Shown: positions 34,864 to 43,536, counted from the first letter of the stretch. The stretch is 64,000 nt of DNA from Xanthobacteraceae bacterium (GCA_028290465.1 JAQGJU010000023.1:1-64000); one strand, 5' to 3'. Numbers and translations are program-made. Notes: a model not told the origin generated them from the letters alone.

Positions 34864-36609
34864 GTGCAACGTCTTTTTACGACGCTCGCCACCATCGGGC
34901 GGCTCGCCGCACCGTATTTTCGATCCGAGGACCGTTGGGCCGGCCGGGCGCTGCTGGCCTCCGTCATCGTGCTCGAGCTGTCGCTGGTCGCTATCGATGT
35001 GCTGCTCAATAAGTGGAACAATGAATTCTACAATGCGCTGCAGGATCGCGACTGGGACAAGTTCGTCTATCAACTCTGGATCTTTACCGGGCTGGCGGCC
35101 GCCTCTATCGCGCTGGCGGTCTACAAACTGTATTTGAACCAATGGCTGCAGATCCGCTGGCGGCGCTGGATGACCGACCGCTATCTGCACGATTGGCTGT
35201 CGGCCGCCAACCACTATCGCATGCAGCTCGTTGGCGACGCCGCCGACAACCCGGACCAGCGCATCGCTGAAGACATCCAGAAATTCATCGAGTTTACGCT
35301 GTCGATCGGTATCGGCCTGCTCAGCGCCTGCGTCACCCTCGCTTCATTCGTGGTGATCCTATGGGGATTGTCGGCGGCGGCGCCGCTGCATCTGTTCGGC
35401 GTAAACTACAACATCCCCGGCTATCTGGTGTGGGCGGCGCTGGTTTATGCGATCGTCGGAACGGTGTTTTCCCATCTGATCGGCTGGCGGCTGGCCGATC
35501 TGAATTTCCAACAGCAGCGCTATGAAGCCGATTTCCGCTTCAACTTGGTGCGGGTGCGGGAAAACTCCGAGCAGATCGCGCTCAGCGCCGGCGAGACGGC
35601 CGAACGCGAGCGACTCAACATACGGTTCAGGCGAGTCGTCGAAAATTGGCTGGCCATCATGAGCCGGACCAAGAAGCTGACCTTCTTCACGGCCGGCTAT
35701 TCGCAAGTCTCGACCATATTTCCGTATGTCGTCGTGAGCCCGGCCTATTTCTCCGGCGCCGTTCAGCTCGGCGCCCTGATGCAGACCGCCTCCGCGTTCA
35801 GCAGCGTGCAGACCGCGCTGTCGTTCTTCATCAATGCGTATCGGCAATTGGCCGAGTGGCAGTCTGTGATCAGCCGCCTAGCCGGCTTCGAGGCCGCGAT
35901 TGCCAAGGGCCGCGCCGACGCCGTGACGCCGCCGGTGATCGAGGTACTGGCGCGTGCCGACGAGCCCGGCATCACGGTCGATGGGCTCGCGGTCCGGCTG
36001 CCGGCCGGCGTTCCGCTGGTGACCGCGCAGAAGCTGGCGGTGCGGCCCGGTGAGCGGGTGCTGCTGACCGGTCCTTCCGGGTCCGGCAAGTCGACCTTGT
36101 TTCGGGCGCTTGCCGGCGTTTGGCCGTTCGGCGCCGGCACCGTCCATGTGCCGATCGGCGCCAAATTGATGACGCTGCCGCAGCGCCCGTACTTTCCGGT
36201 CGACAGCTTAGCGGCTGCGGTGACCTATCCGGCGGAGTCGGGAACGTTCGATGCCGACATGATGGCGCGGGCGCTGACAGCGGTCGGGCTCGGCGCGTTG
36301 GTGCCGCGGCTCGGCGAGGAGGCGCATTGGAATCGCATGCTGTCGCTCGGCGAGCAGCAACGCCTCGCCATCGCGCGCGCCATCCTGCACGCCCCCGACT
36401 ACCTGTTCCTGGACGAGGCGACCGCGTCGCTCGACGAGGCGTCCGAGGCCGATCTGTATCGGCTGCTGCAGGAGACGTTGGCCGGCACCACAATCGTCTC
36501 GATCGGTCACCGCTCGACGCTGGTGCCGCTGCATCGGCGGCAGTTGCGGCTGGTGCGGGACGGCGCCACCTTCCGCCTGGAGGAGAAGCCGGCCGAAGCC
36601 GCCATGTGA
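34864..36609 (+). CDS. SbmA/YddA-like ABC transporter (fused membrane and ATPase domains)
   Basis: A 581-residue protein from GTG 34864, set by AGGAG seven bases upstream. The membrane domain (about 1-340) has NEFYNALQDRDWDKFV, LRWRRWMTDRYLHDWLS-like and NPDQRIAEDIQKF motifs of the SbmA/BacA-related ABC_membrane_2 family. The ATPase domain (about 375-575) has Walker A GPSGSGKST, signature LSLGEQQRLAIARA and Walker B YLFLDEATASLDE. Relatives include BclA, which imports antimicrobial peptides in Bradyrhizobium, and YddA. Peptide transport is inferred. No partner gene is adjacent. Confidence 0.92.
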   Translation: MQRLFTTLATIGRLAAPYFRSEDRWAGRALLASVIVLELSLVAIDVLLNKWNNEFYNALQDRDWDKFVYQLWIFTGLAAASIALAVYKLYLNQWLQIRWRRWMTDRYLHDWLSAANHYRMQLVGDAADNPDQRIAEDIQKFIEFTLSIGIGLLSACVTLASFVVILWGLSAAAPLHLFGVNYNIPGYLVWAALVYAIVGTVFSHLIGWRLADLNFQQQRYEADFRFNLVRVRENSEQIALSAGETAERERLNIRFRRVVENWLAIMSRTKKLTFFTAGYSQVSTIFPYVVVSPAYFSGAVQLGALMQTASAFSSVQTALSFFINAYRQLAEWQSVISRLAGFEAAIAKGRADAVTPPVIEVLARADEPGITVDGLAVRLPAGVPLVTAQKLAVRPGERVLLTGPSGSGKSTLFRALAGVWPFGAGTVHVPIGAKLMTLPQRPYFPVDSLAAAVTYPAESGTFDADMMARALTAVGLGALVPRLGEEAHWNRMLSLGEQQRLAIARAILHAPDYLFLDEATASLDEASEADLYRLLQETLAGTTIVSIGHRSTLVPLHRRQLRLVRDGATFRLEEKPAEAAM

Positions 36610-36695
36610 GAGGAACGCATCGCCGCCGCTTCACTCGCCGGGTGATTCGGCGCGTTCGCCGTGCGGTGGAGCCGTTTCCGCCAAAGCCTGGGCAT

Positions 36696-36932
36696 TCAGG
36701 TCCAGCGCAGGCCGTATTGCCAGAGCAGGCCGCACAGCGCGAGCAGCACGCCGCCCAACGCCATCGGGACCAGCAGGAAGCCCCAGGACTGATCGTTCAG
36801 CACCACGATGATCGGGTTGATGTCGGCCGGTAGGCGCAAGGTATCGGTGGCATACGTGGCCAACATCGCCAAACCAACGGCGAGCGCCGCCGCTCCATCA
36901 TCGTCACATGCCTGGCAGGCAGCATGTCGCAT
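36696..36932 (-). CDS. Small hypothetical membrane protein
   Basis: A 78-residue candidate with two hydrophobic helices (AALAVGLAMLATYA and FLLVPMALGGVLLALCGLLW) around a short loop, ending RWT. The frame also opens at 37025, but that start lies inside the porin terminator; ATG 36932 or 36953 are the alternatives, neither with a clear ribosome site. Recognisable hydropathy supports a real gene; no family is known to me. Confidence 0.5.
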   Translation of the reverse strand: MRHAACQACDDDGAAALAVGLAMLATYATDTLRLPADINPIIVVLNDQSWGFLLVPMALGGVLLALCGLLWQYGLRWT

Positions 36933-36998
36933 CAGGCACGCGCGGCAATTCATGCGCCAGACAACGCGGCAAGCGATTCGCGACGACGGACAGGCCCT

Positions 36999-37043
36999 TA
37001 AAACGCACGCGGGCGGCAGCTTCACTCGGAAGCTGCCGCCCGC
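36999..37043 (-). terminator. Rho-independent terminator of the TorF-like porin gene
   Basis: A perfect 15-bp stem GCGGGCGGCAGCTTC/GAAGCTGCCGCCCGC (37009-37023 with 37029-37043) with loop ACTCG. The minus-strand sequence after it is GTGCGTTTTAAGG. It lies 28 bp past the porin stop. Confidence 0.85.
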
Positions 37044-37070
37044 GGCAGAGGAGAAGACGAAACGATCAGC

Positions 37071-37988
37071 TTACTTGAGGCTGTCCAGCGTCATGTCGAA
37101 GGACAGCTTGGCGACGAAGGAGGGGTTGCACCACTTCGACACATTGCCGTTGTTGCCGACAGTCGCGTCCGTCGCGTCGAACACCGCCTTGGGGTCGCCG
37201 GTCAGCACGTTGCATTCGCCCTTGGTCAGATCGCTGTCGTAGTAGCGCAGATCGAGGGTGAACACCTTGTAGGTGAAGCCGACACCGAGGTTCCAGGTGT
37301 TGTAATCCGGGAGCGAGATCGGAGTTGCGTAAACCGGCAGCGAGATGTCCGTGGTGCCGAGCGCCATATGACCGAACTCACCCGAAGCGTACCAGCCGAT
37401 GCCGTTCGGCAGAACGCTCGGCAGGGTCACCTTGGCGGTAACGGACAGGTAGTAGCCGGACGCGCCGGTGTTCAGCCAGCTGTCGAAATAATACAGGTTG
37501 GCGCCGACGGTGAGGGTCGGATTGAAGGTGTAGGCCACCTTCGCATAGACCTCCCAGTAGCTCTGATCGGCCAGCGAAACGTTGCCATTCGGGTAGAGGA
37601 TCAGATCGCCCTTCGGGTACCAGTAGTAAATGCCGCCGAAGTCGAACGCGAACGCGCCGAAGGTCGGGCGGAAGCCGGCATAAAGGTCGATTTCAGCCGA
37701 CGGCGACTGCGGAAGGTCGACGCCTGCGCCGGCGATGCCGGCGTACAGCTGCAGGTTCGGGTTGACGTTGTAGCGCGGCTCGAAATACGCGCTGGCGGTC
37801 GGACCGCGATCCGACTGGCTGATACCGCGGAAATTGTAGTCGCTCATGATGGCGCCGCCGAAGGCGATGTCCCACGGGCTGACGACAACCGCCGGGGCGG
37901 CCTTGGTGTACATCTTCAGATCGGCGGCGAGCGACGGAGCCGCCGACAGGCCGAGCAACACCGCTGTGGTAACCAGAACCTTATTCAT
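37071..37988 (-). CDS. TorF-family putative outer-membrane porin
   Basis: A 305-residue protein from ATG 37988, with AAGGGGC upstream and the signal peptide MNKVLVTTAVLLGLSAAPSL. The family opening FGGAIMSDYNFRGISQSDRG is followed by alternating strand patterns (LYAGIAGAGVDLPQS, EIDLYAGFRPTFGAFAFDFG, YYWYPKG, VAYTFNPTLTVGANLYYFD). The last strand ends FVAKLSFDMTLDSLK. A cysteine pair near the end (GECNVL, KWCNPS) could form a disulphide. The family (TIGR02001-type) has no fixed substrate. Probably highly expressed, given its strong terminator. Confidence 0.9.
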   Translation of the reverse strand: MNKVLVTTAVLLGLSAAPSLAADLKMYTKAAPAVVVSPWDIAFGGAIMSDYNFRGISQSDRGPTASAYFEPRYNVNPNLQLYAGIAGAGVDLPQSPSAEIDLYAGFRPTFGAFAFDFGGIYYWYPKGDLILYPNGNVSLADQSYWEVYAKVAYTFNPTLTVGANLYYFDSWLNTGASGYYLSVTAKVTLPSVLPNGIGWYASGEFGHMALGTTDISLPVYATPISLPDYNTWNLGVGFTYKVFTLDLRYYDSDLTKGECNVLTGDPKAVFDATDATVGNNGNVSKWCNPSFVAKLSFDMTLDSLK

Positions 37989-38338
37989 CTTCTGCCCCTT
38001 CATCTCTGCCACCAGGATCGACGCCAATTTTGTAAGGCGTTCGGTTGAATTCGCTCGCTAGGCCGTCGACGACATCGATCAACCCGTATTTGGTATGCAA
38101 TTAAACATCCGAGAGGCCCTTTGTCGGCAAGCAAAAAGCAACAGCAATTGCCGCCTTTTTAGGCGAACGCAGGGGTTGTCCATTTAAAAACTACAAGGTG
38201 TTGCAAAGCAGACACATTTAAAGCCCCTTCCAGATACCGGGAATGCACAGGGTCATAACGCGCGGCATGCCGCGGCTGTCGCAATTGATCGGCCGTGAAC
38301 GGGAGAAGCGCCGGACACGCGCCTCGTTGGTCCCCATG
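37989..38338. other. Intergenic region upstream of the TorF-like porin gene
   Basis: About 350 bp between the porin start and the terminator at 38339. It is visibly more AT-rich (e.g. 38160-38225) than neighbouring genes and should hold the porin promoter and leader. No gene, tRNA or known riboswitch pattern was seen. Confidence 0.5.
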
Positions 38339-38372
38339 AAAAAGCCCTGCCGGATATCCGACAGGGCTTTTT
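38339..38372 (-). terminator. Bidirectional-looking terminator downstream of the malate synthase gene
   Basis: AAAAAGCCCTG-N2-GGATATCC-N2-CAGGGCTTTTT: a long stem flanked by A and T tracts on both sides. It is the first strong terminator after the leftward glc/malate synthase cluster, 215 bp past its stop with two repeats between. Confidence 0.85.
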
Positions 38373-38424
38373 GTGCTGCGTTGCGACGGGCATATTTGCG
38401 GCCCTATTAGATAGATTCTTGTAT

Positions 38425-38474
38425 GGGCATGATCTTTCCCGAAAACCGGTGCCCACTTTTCGGGATCATTGCCC
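38425..38474. repeat. Dispersed palindromic repeat (family A, short)
   Basis: GGGCATGATCTTTCCCGAAA, then ACCGGTGCCCA, then CTTTTCGGGATCATTGCCC. It directly abuts the family B copy at 38475. Confidence 0.85.
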
Positions 38475-38589
38475 TAGAGCGTTTTCAAGCGAAGTGGAAA
38501 CCACTTCGCGTGAAGAAAACGCGTCCGCTTAATAAGTTATAGCGCGTCCGGACGCAAAACTAGTGTCCACTTTTGCTGGACGCGCTTTA
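38475..38589. repeat. Dispersed two-hairpin repeat (family B, reversed)
   Basis: GCGTTTTCAAGCGAAGTGG with CCACTTCGCGTGAAGAAAAC, then AGCGCGTCCGGACGCAAAAC with TTTTGCTGGACGCGCT. It is the 10918-11030 element in opposite orientation. Its right end supplies the TAA stop of the malate synthase gene. Confidence 0.85.
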
Positions 38590-40611
38590 GGCGATCAGCT
38601 CATAGGCCGGGATGGTCAGAAATTCGAGAAACTCATCCGCCAAAGCGAGATTGCGGAACAGCTTGATCGCCGCTGGGAAATGGCCGCTGGCGAAGCGCTT
38701 AGCGCCAAGCTCCTGCTTGACGCGCTCCATCTCTTCCTTGAGGGCGCGCGCGAACAGTCCCGGCGTTACTTTCACACCGTTTTCCAGCACCGCCCCGTAT
38801 TTCAGCCATTGCCAGATCTGCGCGCGGGAGATTTCCGCCGTGGCGGCATCTTCCATCAGGTTATAGATCGGCACCGCGCCGCGCCCGCCAAGCCAAGCCT
38901 CAATGTACTGCACGCCGACCCGGATGTTCTCGCGGAATCCGGCTTCGGTCTTGGTGCCTTCGTGAACCTGCAGGAGCTGGTCGCGGTTGACCGTCAGGTT
39001 GTCGTCCCAGCGATCGAGCTGGTTCGGCTGCGGCATCAGCCGGTCGAACACTTCCTTGGCGACCGGCACGAGGTCGGGATGCGCCACCCAGGTGCCATCA
39101 TGGCCCTCGCGTACTTCGCGTTCCTTGTCGGCCCGCACCTTGGCGAACGCCGCCTCGTTGGCGGCCGGATCGTTCTTCACCGGGATCTGCGCCGCCATAC
39201 CGCCCATCGCGAATGCGCCGCGACGATGGCAGGTCTTGACCAACAGCGCTGCATAGGCGCCGAGGAAGGCCTGGCCCATCACCACCTGCGAGCGGTCGGG
39301 CAGCACGTAGTTCGGGTTCTTGGCGAAACACTTGATGAACGAGAAGATGTAGTCCCAGCGCCCGGCATTGAGCCCGGCGATATGATCGCGCAACTCGTAC
39401 AGGATTTCGTCCATCTCGAACGCGGCCGGCAGGGTCTCGATCAGCACGGTCGCCTTGATGGTGCCGACCGGAATGCCGAGTTCACGCTGGGCGAATTCGA
39501 ACACCTGGTTCCACAGCCGTGCCTCGCGATGGCTCTCCAGCTTGGGCAGATAGAAATAGGGGTACGTTCCCTTCGCGATCTGCATCACCGCGTTGTGAAA
39601 GAAATACAGGCCGAAATCGAACAGCGCGCCGGAAATCGGCTGGCCGTCGACGGTGAGATGGACTTCCGGCAGATGCCAGCCACGTGGCCGCACCACCAGC
39701 ACGGCCGGATTGGCGCCGACCGCGTAGGACTTGCCGCGCGCCTTGTCGGTGAAGTCGATCCGGCCCTGCCAGCGATCCTTGAGATTGAGCTGGCCTTCGA
39801 TGTTGTTCGCGAAGGTCGGCGAATTCGCATCCTCGAAATCGGCCATATAAACGTTGGCACCGGAGTTCAGCGCGTTCACGACCATCCGGCGGTCGACCGG
39901 CCCCGTGATCTCGACACGTCGATCCTGCAGATCGGCCGGGATCGGCGCCACCCGCCAGTCGGCCGCGCGGACCGCCGCGGTGTCGGCCAGGAAGTTGGGC
40001 AGCATGCCGCCATCGAACTGTCGCTGCTTGATCCTGCGGGCGGCCAGCAGCGTCAAGCGCGTGTCGTTAAACATGCGGTGCAGCCTGGCCAGAAAGCCGA
40101 GCGCGGGCGCGGTGAGGATTTCGGTATAGCGCGGCCCGAGGCCGCCATTGACCACGACGCCGGGAACCAAAGACGCCGCGATGAACGGACGCTTGATCGC
40201 CGGACGTTTGGCGATCGGTTTGCGAATTGATTTAGGCGCCGCGGCTTTGCCGGCCGGCACCATACCGCGCGAACGCGCCGTGGCCGAGCCACGACGCGTT
40301 TGGGCGCTAGAGCTGCTACGGGCCTTGGTCGGGCGCCCCGCACGGGCTTTTACCGCGCGGGAATTCGCCTTTGCCTTGGCTTTGCGCGACTTCGGCGCAG
40401 CGCGTTTGGCCGCCTTGCGCTTGGTCAGCTTACGCTTCGTCACCTTGCGCCGAGCCACGGCCGCTTTGACTTTTTTCGAAGTCGATGCGGCCTTGGCTTT
40501 TTTCGAAGTCGATTTGGCCGACTTCTTCTTGGCAGTAACCGTCTTGGACGACGCGGACGTGGCGGCTTTGTTAAGCTTTGCCGCTTTCTTCTTGGACTTA
40601 ACTGCCGCCAT
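38587..40611 (-). CDS. aceB: Malate synthase (A-type) fused to a histone H1-like N-terminal domain
   Basis: A 674-residue protein. Residues about 150-674 are a malate synthase of the A type: RYTEILTAPALGFLARLHR, NVYMADFEDANSPTF, GTIKATVLIETLPAAFEMDE and the family signature RDHIAGLNAGRWDYIF. It condenses glyoxylate with acetyl-CoA to malate. Usual A-type enzymes are about 530 residues. The extra N-terminal 145 are Lys/Ala/Arg/Ser-rich, like histone H1 C-terminal tails, with one AT-hook-like AGRPTK. ATG 40611 has AAGGGG seven bases upstream and overlaps the H1-like gene by 14 bp. The internal ATG at residue 116 has no ribosome site, so the fusion should be made. Last gene of the glc cluster. 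Confidence 0.92.
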   Translation of the reverse strand: MAAVKSKKKAAKLNKAATSASSKTVTAKKKSAKSTSKKAKAASTSKKVKAAVARRKVTKRKLTKRKAAKRAAPKSRKAKAKANSRAVKARAGRPTKARSSSSAQTRRGSATARSRGMVPAGKAAAPKSIRKPIAKRPAIKRPFIAASLVPGVVVNGGLGPRYTEILTAPALGFLARLHRMFNDTRLTLLAARRIKQRQFDGGMLPNFLADTAAVRAADWRVAPIPADLQDRRVEITGPVDRRMVVNALNSGANVYMADFEDANSPTFANNIEGQLNLKDRWQGRIDFTDKARGKSYAVGANPAVLVVRPRGWHLPEVHLTVDGQPISGALFDFGLYFFHNAVMQIAKGTYPYFYLPKLESHREARLWNQVFEFAQRELGIPVGTIKATVLIETLPAAFEMDEILYELRDHIAGLNAGRWDYIFSFIKCFAKNPNYVLPDRSQVVMGQAFLGAYAALLVKTCHRRGAFAMGGMAAQIPVKNDPAANEAAFAKVRADKEREVREGHDGTWVAHPDLVPVAKEVFDRLMPQPNQLDRWDDNLTVNRDQLLQVHEGTKTEAGFRENIRVGVQYIEAWLGGRGAVPIYNLMEDAATAEISRAQIWQWLKYGAVLENGVKVTPGLFARALKEEMERVKQELGAKRFASGHFPAAIKLFRNLALADEFLEFLTIPAYELIA

Positions 40612-41011
40612 CCCCTGTCCCCTTATACGACGCAGGCCCAGTATATGTGGCCGGCGCCGGAGTTTCCGTCTTCGGCGCGCCGCCCAGCGATTCCGGCAGC
40701 AGGCTCATCGTACGTTCGATCAGACCCGGCTTCTTCGCCGCCTTGCGCTTCTTGGCCTTCTTGGCGGGCGCAGCCTTCGCCTTTACGGCGGACTTTGCTT
40801 TCGCCTTGGTTTTTTTGGCCTTCGGAGCGGACTTCTTGGTCTTCTTTGCCGCGCCTTTCTTGGCCGATTTCTTCGTGGATTTCTTCGCAGACTTCTTGGT
40901 CGACTTCTTGGTCGACTTCTTGGCGGACTTCTTCTTTTTCGTTACGGCGGCCTTGGTGGCCTTCTTGCCCTTTTTCGCCTTGGTCTTCGCTTTTTTCGCC
41001 TTCTTCGCCAT
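40598..41011 (-). CDS. Histone H1-like, lysine-rich protein
   Basis: A 137-residue protein from ATG 41011, with GGAGG nine bases upstream. Residues 1-96 are almost only Lys, Ala, Ser and Thr, with KKST/KKSA repeated six times in a row (about 30-56). The C-terminal 40 residues are different and not basic: GLIERTMSLLPESLGG and a Pro/Thr/Gly tail. Such H1-like or AlgP-like proteins bind DNA non-specifically. Its 14-bp overlap with the H1-malate synthase gene implies coupled translation. The malate synthase extension probably arose by duplication of this gene, though that is inference. Confidence 0.85.
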   Translation of the reverse strand: MAKKAKKAKTKAKKGKKATKAAVTKKKKSAKKSTKKSTKKSAKKSTKKSAKKGAAKKTKKSAPKAKKTKAKAKSAVKAKAAPAKKAKKRKAAKKPGLIERTMSLLPESLGGAPKTETPAPATYTGPASYKGTGDGGS

Positions 41012-41117
41012 GATCGTCATCCTCCAGATTGCTGCCGGAACGGCCCGTTGCGGGAAACACTCGTGCGCGGGAACGCGCGGCGAGATTCAAAATCGCGACC
41101 GGCCCGTGGCGGCTCCC

Positions 41118-42455
41118 TCAAGCGGGCGCCGGCGCCAGACCGGCCATCGACGATTGTCCTTCCAGCGCCGCCGGTGTCGGCCCTCCGCTCGCCCAGTCGA
41201 TGAGTTCGACCGTATGGACGACCGGTATGTCGCACCCGGAGGCGATTTGCGTCATGCAGCCGATATTGCCGGCTGCGATCAGATCCGGTTTCACCCTCGC
41301 GATGTTCGCAACCTTGCGATCGCGAAGCCGGGTCGCAAGCTCGGGCTGAAGCATGTTGTACGTCCCAGCCGAACCGCAACACAGATGACTTTCCGGTACA
41401 TCTTTGACTACGAAGCCCATCTTGGAAAGTAGTTCTTTCGGTTGGCGCGTGATTTTCTGTCCGTGCTGCAGCGAACATGCCGAATGATACGCTACAACAA
41501 GCGTTTTCGCGTTATCGCGTTTTATCAGCGCAAGGCCGTCGAGATACTCGCTGATGTCCTTGGCGAGGCCTGAGACCCGCGCGGCCTTGTCCGCATAGGC
41601 CGAATCACCGCGCAGCATGAAGCCGTAATCCTTCACGGTGGTGCCGCATCCGGACGCCGTGATCAGAACGGCGTCGAGCCCGTCGCGCTCGATCTCCCGC
41701 ATCCAGGCATCGACGTTGCGCCGCGCGCTGGCGAGCGCCTCGGCCTCGCGCCCCATGTGATGCACCAGGGCGCCGCAGCAGCCCTCGCCGTCCGGCAGCA
41801 CGACCTCGATGCCGTGCCGGGTCAGCACCCGGATCGCCGCCTGATTGATCGATGGCGCCAGCACGTCGCTGGCGCAACCGGACAGGATCGCGACCCGGCC
41901 GCGCCGGGTGCCCTGCGCGGCGAACACCCGCCGGCCGGCCGGCGCCAGCGGGGCCGGCGGCTGCACCGGAGCCAGCCGCAGCATCGCGGCCAGCGGCTTC
42001 AGGCCGATCGCCGCGAACAACGGCGCCAGCGGCTTGGCGATCAGGGCCGCGTACAACGACAGCCGGAACAGCTTCGGATTGGGCAATACCCGGGCCAGCA
42101 GCGCGCGCAGCGCCCGGTCGAGCGGCGGGCGCCGGTAGGTCTGTTCGACATGGACGCGGGCATGATCGACGAGGTGCATGTAGTGCACCCCGGACGGGCA
42201 GGTCGTCATGCAGGCAAGGCACGACAGGCAGCGGTCGATGTGCTTGACCACCTCGACCGTCGCCGGCCGGGCATTCTCCAGCATGTCCTTGATCAGGTAG
42301 ATCCGCCCGCGCGGGCTATCGAGTTCGTCGCCGAGCAGCACATAGGTCGGACAGGTCGCGGTGCAGAACCCGCAATGCACGCAGGCGCGGAGGATCTTAT
42401 CGGCTTCCGCGATGTCCGGATCGGCGAGCTGCGCGAGCGTGAAGCTGGTCTGCAT
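41118..42455 (-). CDS. glcF: Glycolate oxidase iron-sulfur subunit GlcF
   Basis: A 445-residue protein. Two 4Fe-4S ferredoxin motifs lie near the N-terminus: CVHCGFCTATCPTY (about 27-40) and CLSCLACMTTCPSG (about 77-90). Two CCG-type cysteine clusters follow (GEGCCGALVHHMG and SHLCCGSAGTYN). It passes electrons from GlcDE-bound glycolate oxidation to the quinone pool. 48 bp downstream of thiM rather than adjacent to glcE. Confidence 0.96.
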   Translation of the reverse strand: MQTSFTLAQLADPDIAEADKILRACVHCGFCTATCPTYVLLGDELDSPRGRIYLIKDMLENARPATVEVVKHIDRCLSCLACMTTCPSGVHYMHLVDHARVHVEQTYRRPPLDRALRALLARVLPNPKLFRLSLYAALIAKPLAPLFAAIGLKPLAAMLRLAPVQPPAPLAPAGRRVFAAQGTRRGRVAILSGCASDVLAPSINQAAIRVLTRHGIEVVLPDGEGCCGALVHHMGREAEALASARRNVDAWMREIERDGLDAVLITASGCGTTVKDYGFMLRGDSAYADKAARVSGLAKDISEYLDGLALIKRDNAKTLVVAYHSACSLQHGQKITRQPKELLSKMGFVVKDVPESHLCCGSAGTYNMLQPELATRLRDRKVANIARVKPDLIAAGNIGCMTQIASGCDIPVVHTVELIDWASGGPTPAALEGQSSMAGLAPAPA

Positions 42456-42503
42456 GATCCGATGCGCTGGCTGGCGGCTTGGCCGCTTCTAGCTTGTCCT
42501 TCG

Positions 42504-43334
42504 TCAATGCCGCAGCGGCGGACGTTTGTCGAGCCGGACGCGCCTTGCGAGCATGGCCGCGTCCATGTGATGCAGCGCATCGCAGATCTCGGCCGGCAGA
42601 TGGCCGGGGCCGCGGCAGCGCCCGGCCGCTTCGGAACCGGCGGCGCCGAACACCGCCAGCGCGGCGACCGCAGCCTCGAACGGCTTCGCCACCGTGGCGA
42701 AGGCGCCGGTGACGGCGCTGAGCGAACAGCCGAGCGCGGTCGACAACGGCATCAGGGCATCACCGGCCTCGATAGCGACCAGCCGCGTGCCGTCGGTGAC
42801 GTAGTCGGTGGCGCCCGTTACCGCGACGACGGCACCCGTCGCTCGTGCCAGCGCGCCGGCCGCCGCGACCGCGTCGTCGGAACGCGCGGTCGAATCGACG
42901 CCCTTGGTGCGCGCAAGCGCGCCGCCGGCCGCGCCCGACAGGCTGAGAATTTCGCTGGCATTGCCGCGCACGATGGCGGGACGCATGGCTGCCAGCGCCG
43001 CCGACACTTCCGTCCGGTACGGCGTTGCACCGCAGCCGACCGGATCCAGCACGAACGGCTTGCCGAGCAGCGTCGCCTTGGCCACCGCCCGATGCATCGC
43101 GGCGACCCAGGGCGGCGACAGCGTGCCGATATTGACCACCAGCGCGTCCGAAATGCCGACGAAGTCCTCGACCTCCTCGGCGGCATGAACCATCGCCGGC
43201 GAGGCGCCAAGCGCCAGCAGCACATTGGCCGAGACGCTCATCGCCACATAATTGGTGATGTTGTGCACCAGCGGGTGGCGCGTGCGCAGCACCTGCAAAG
43301 CCTGGAAGATGGTCTCGATGGTGATTTCGGTCAT
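42504..43334 (-). CDS. thiM: Hydroxyethylthiazole kinase ThiM
   Basis: A 276-residue ribokinase-like enzyme that phosphorylates 4-methyl-5-hydroxyethylthiazole in thiamine salvage. The family start is HPLVHNITNYVAMSVSANVL and LALGASPAMVHAAEEVEDF. The anion hole and phosphate region are VLDPVGCGATPYR, RGNASEIL and GCSLSAVTGAF, where the Cys after LG matches the usual ThiM catalytic site. GGAGG lies five bases before the start. It is controlled by a TPP riboswitch 69 bp upstream. It splits glcE from glcF; no other thiamine gene is nearby. Confidence 0.95.
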   Translation of the reverse strand: MTEITIETIFQALQVLRTRHPLVHNITNYVAMSVSANVLLALGASPAMVHAAEEVEDFVGISDALVVNIGTLSPPWVAAMHRAVAKATLLGKPFVLDPVGCGATPYRTEVSAALAAMRPAIVRGNASEILSLSGAAGGALARTKGVDSTARSDDAVAAAGALARATGAVVAVTGATDYVTDGTRLVAIEAGDALMPLSTALGCSLSAVTGAFATVAKPFEAAVAALAVFGAAGSEAAGRCRGPGHLPAEICDALHHMDAAMLARRVRLDKRPPLRH

Positions 43335-43402
43335 CGCGGCCTCCGTTAGGGGCCGTGGCGATGAGCCGAAGAGCGGCGTACAAAATGCAACGCCACCGCC
43401 TC

Positions 43403-43489
43403 AAATCCCTCCGCCGGCACGACCCGGATCAGGTTCTACGGGTTGGCGGCGCACCGCCTCTCAGCTCGTTTAAGAGCACCCCGTTGAGA
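43403..43489 (-). promoter_or_regulatory. TPP riboswitch (THI element) upstream of thiM
   Basis: Read on the minus strand: TCTCAACGGGGTGCTC, GAGCTGAGAGGCGGTG, the pyrimidine-sensor core ACCCGTAGAACCTGATCCGG, and GTCGTGCCGGCGGAGGGA. These are the conserved THI-box pieces (CTGAGA and ACCTGATC with the closing GGG/GGA). No T-tract follows, but the thiM ribosome site GGAGG lies soon after, so translational control is likely. Confidence 0.96.
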
Positions 43490-43536
43490 TGACGCGATGG
43501 TAGTTCGACGGCTCGCGTGGCGCAACGGTGCGAGTG

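Noticed and set aside
34634-35137. 167-codon plus-strand open frame before the ABC transporter
   Set aside because: Mostly overlaps the ABC gene in another frame and has no ribosome site or hydrophobic pattern.
38100-38372. Small RNA gene ending at the strong terminator
   Set aside because: The terminator is adequately explained as the end of the leftward malate synthase transcript; no promoter was seen on the plus strand.
38563-40230. 555-codon plus-strand open frame opposite the malate synthase gene
   Set aside because: Shadow of the malate synthase domain, which carries the family signature on the minus strand.
40600-41011. Direct repeat array (AAGAAGTC-like units), possibly CRISPR or tandem repeat DNA
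   Set aside because: The periodicity is codon repetition of KKS in the H1-like protein; there are no spacers.
43403-43489. tRNA-like GGTTCTA sequence
   Set aside because: It is part of the TPP riboswitch core; no acceptor stem or anticodon arm can be drawn.
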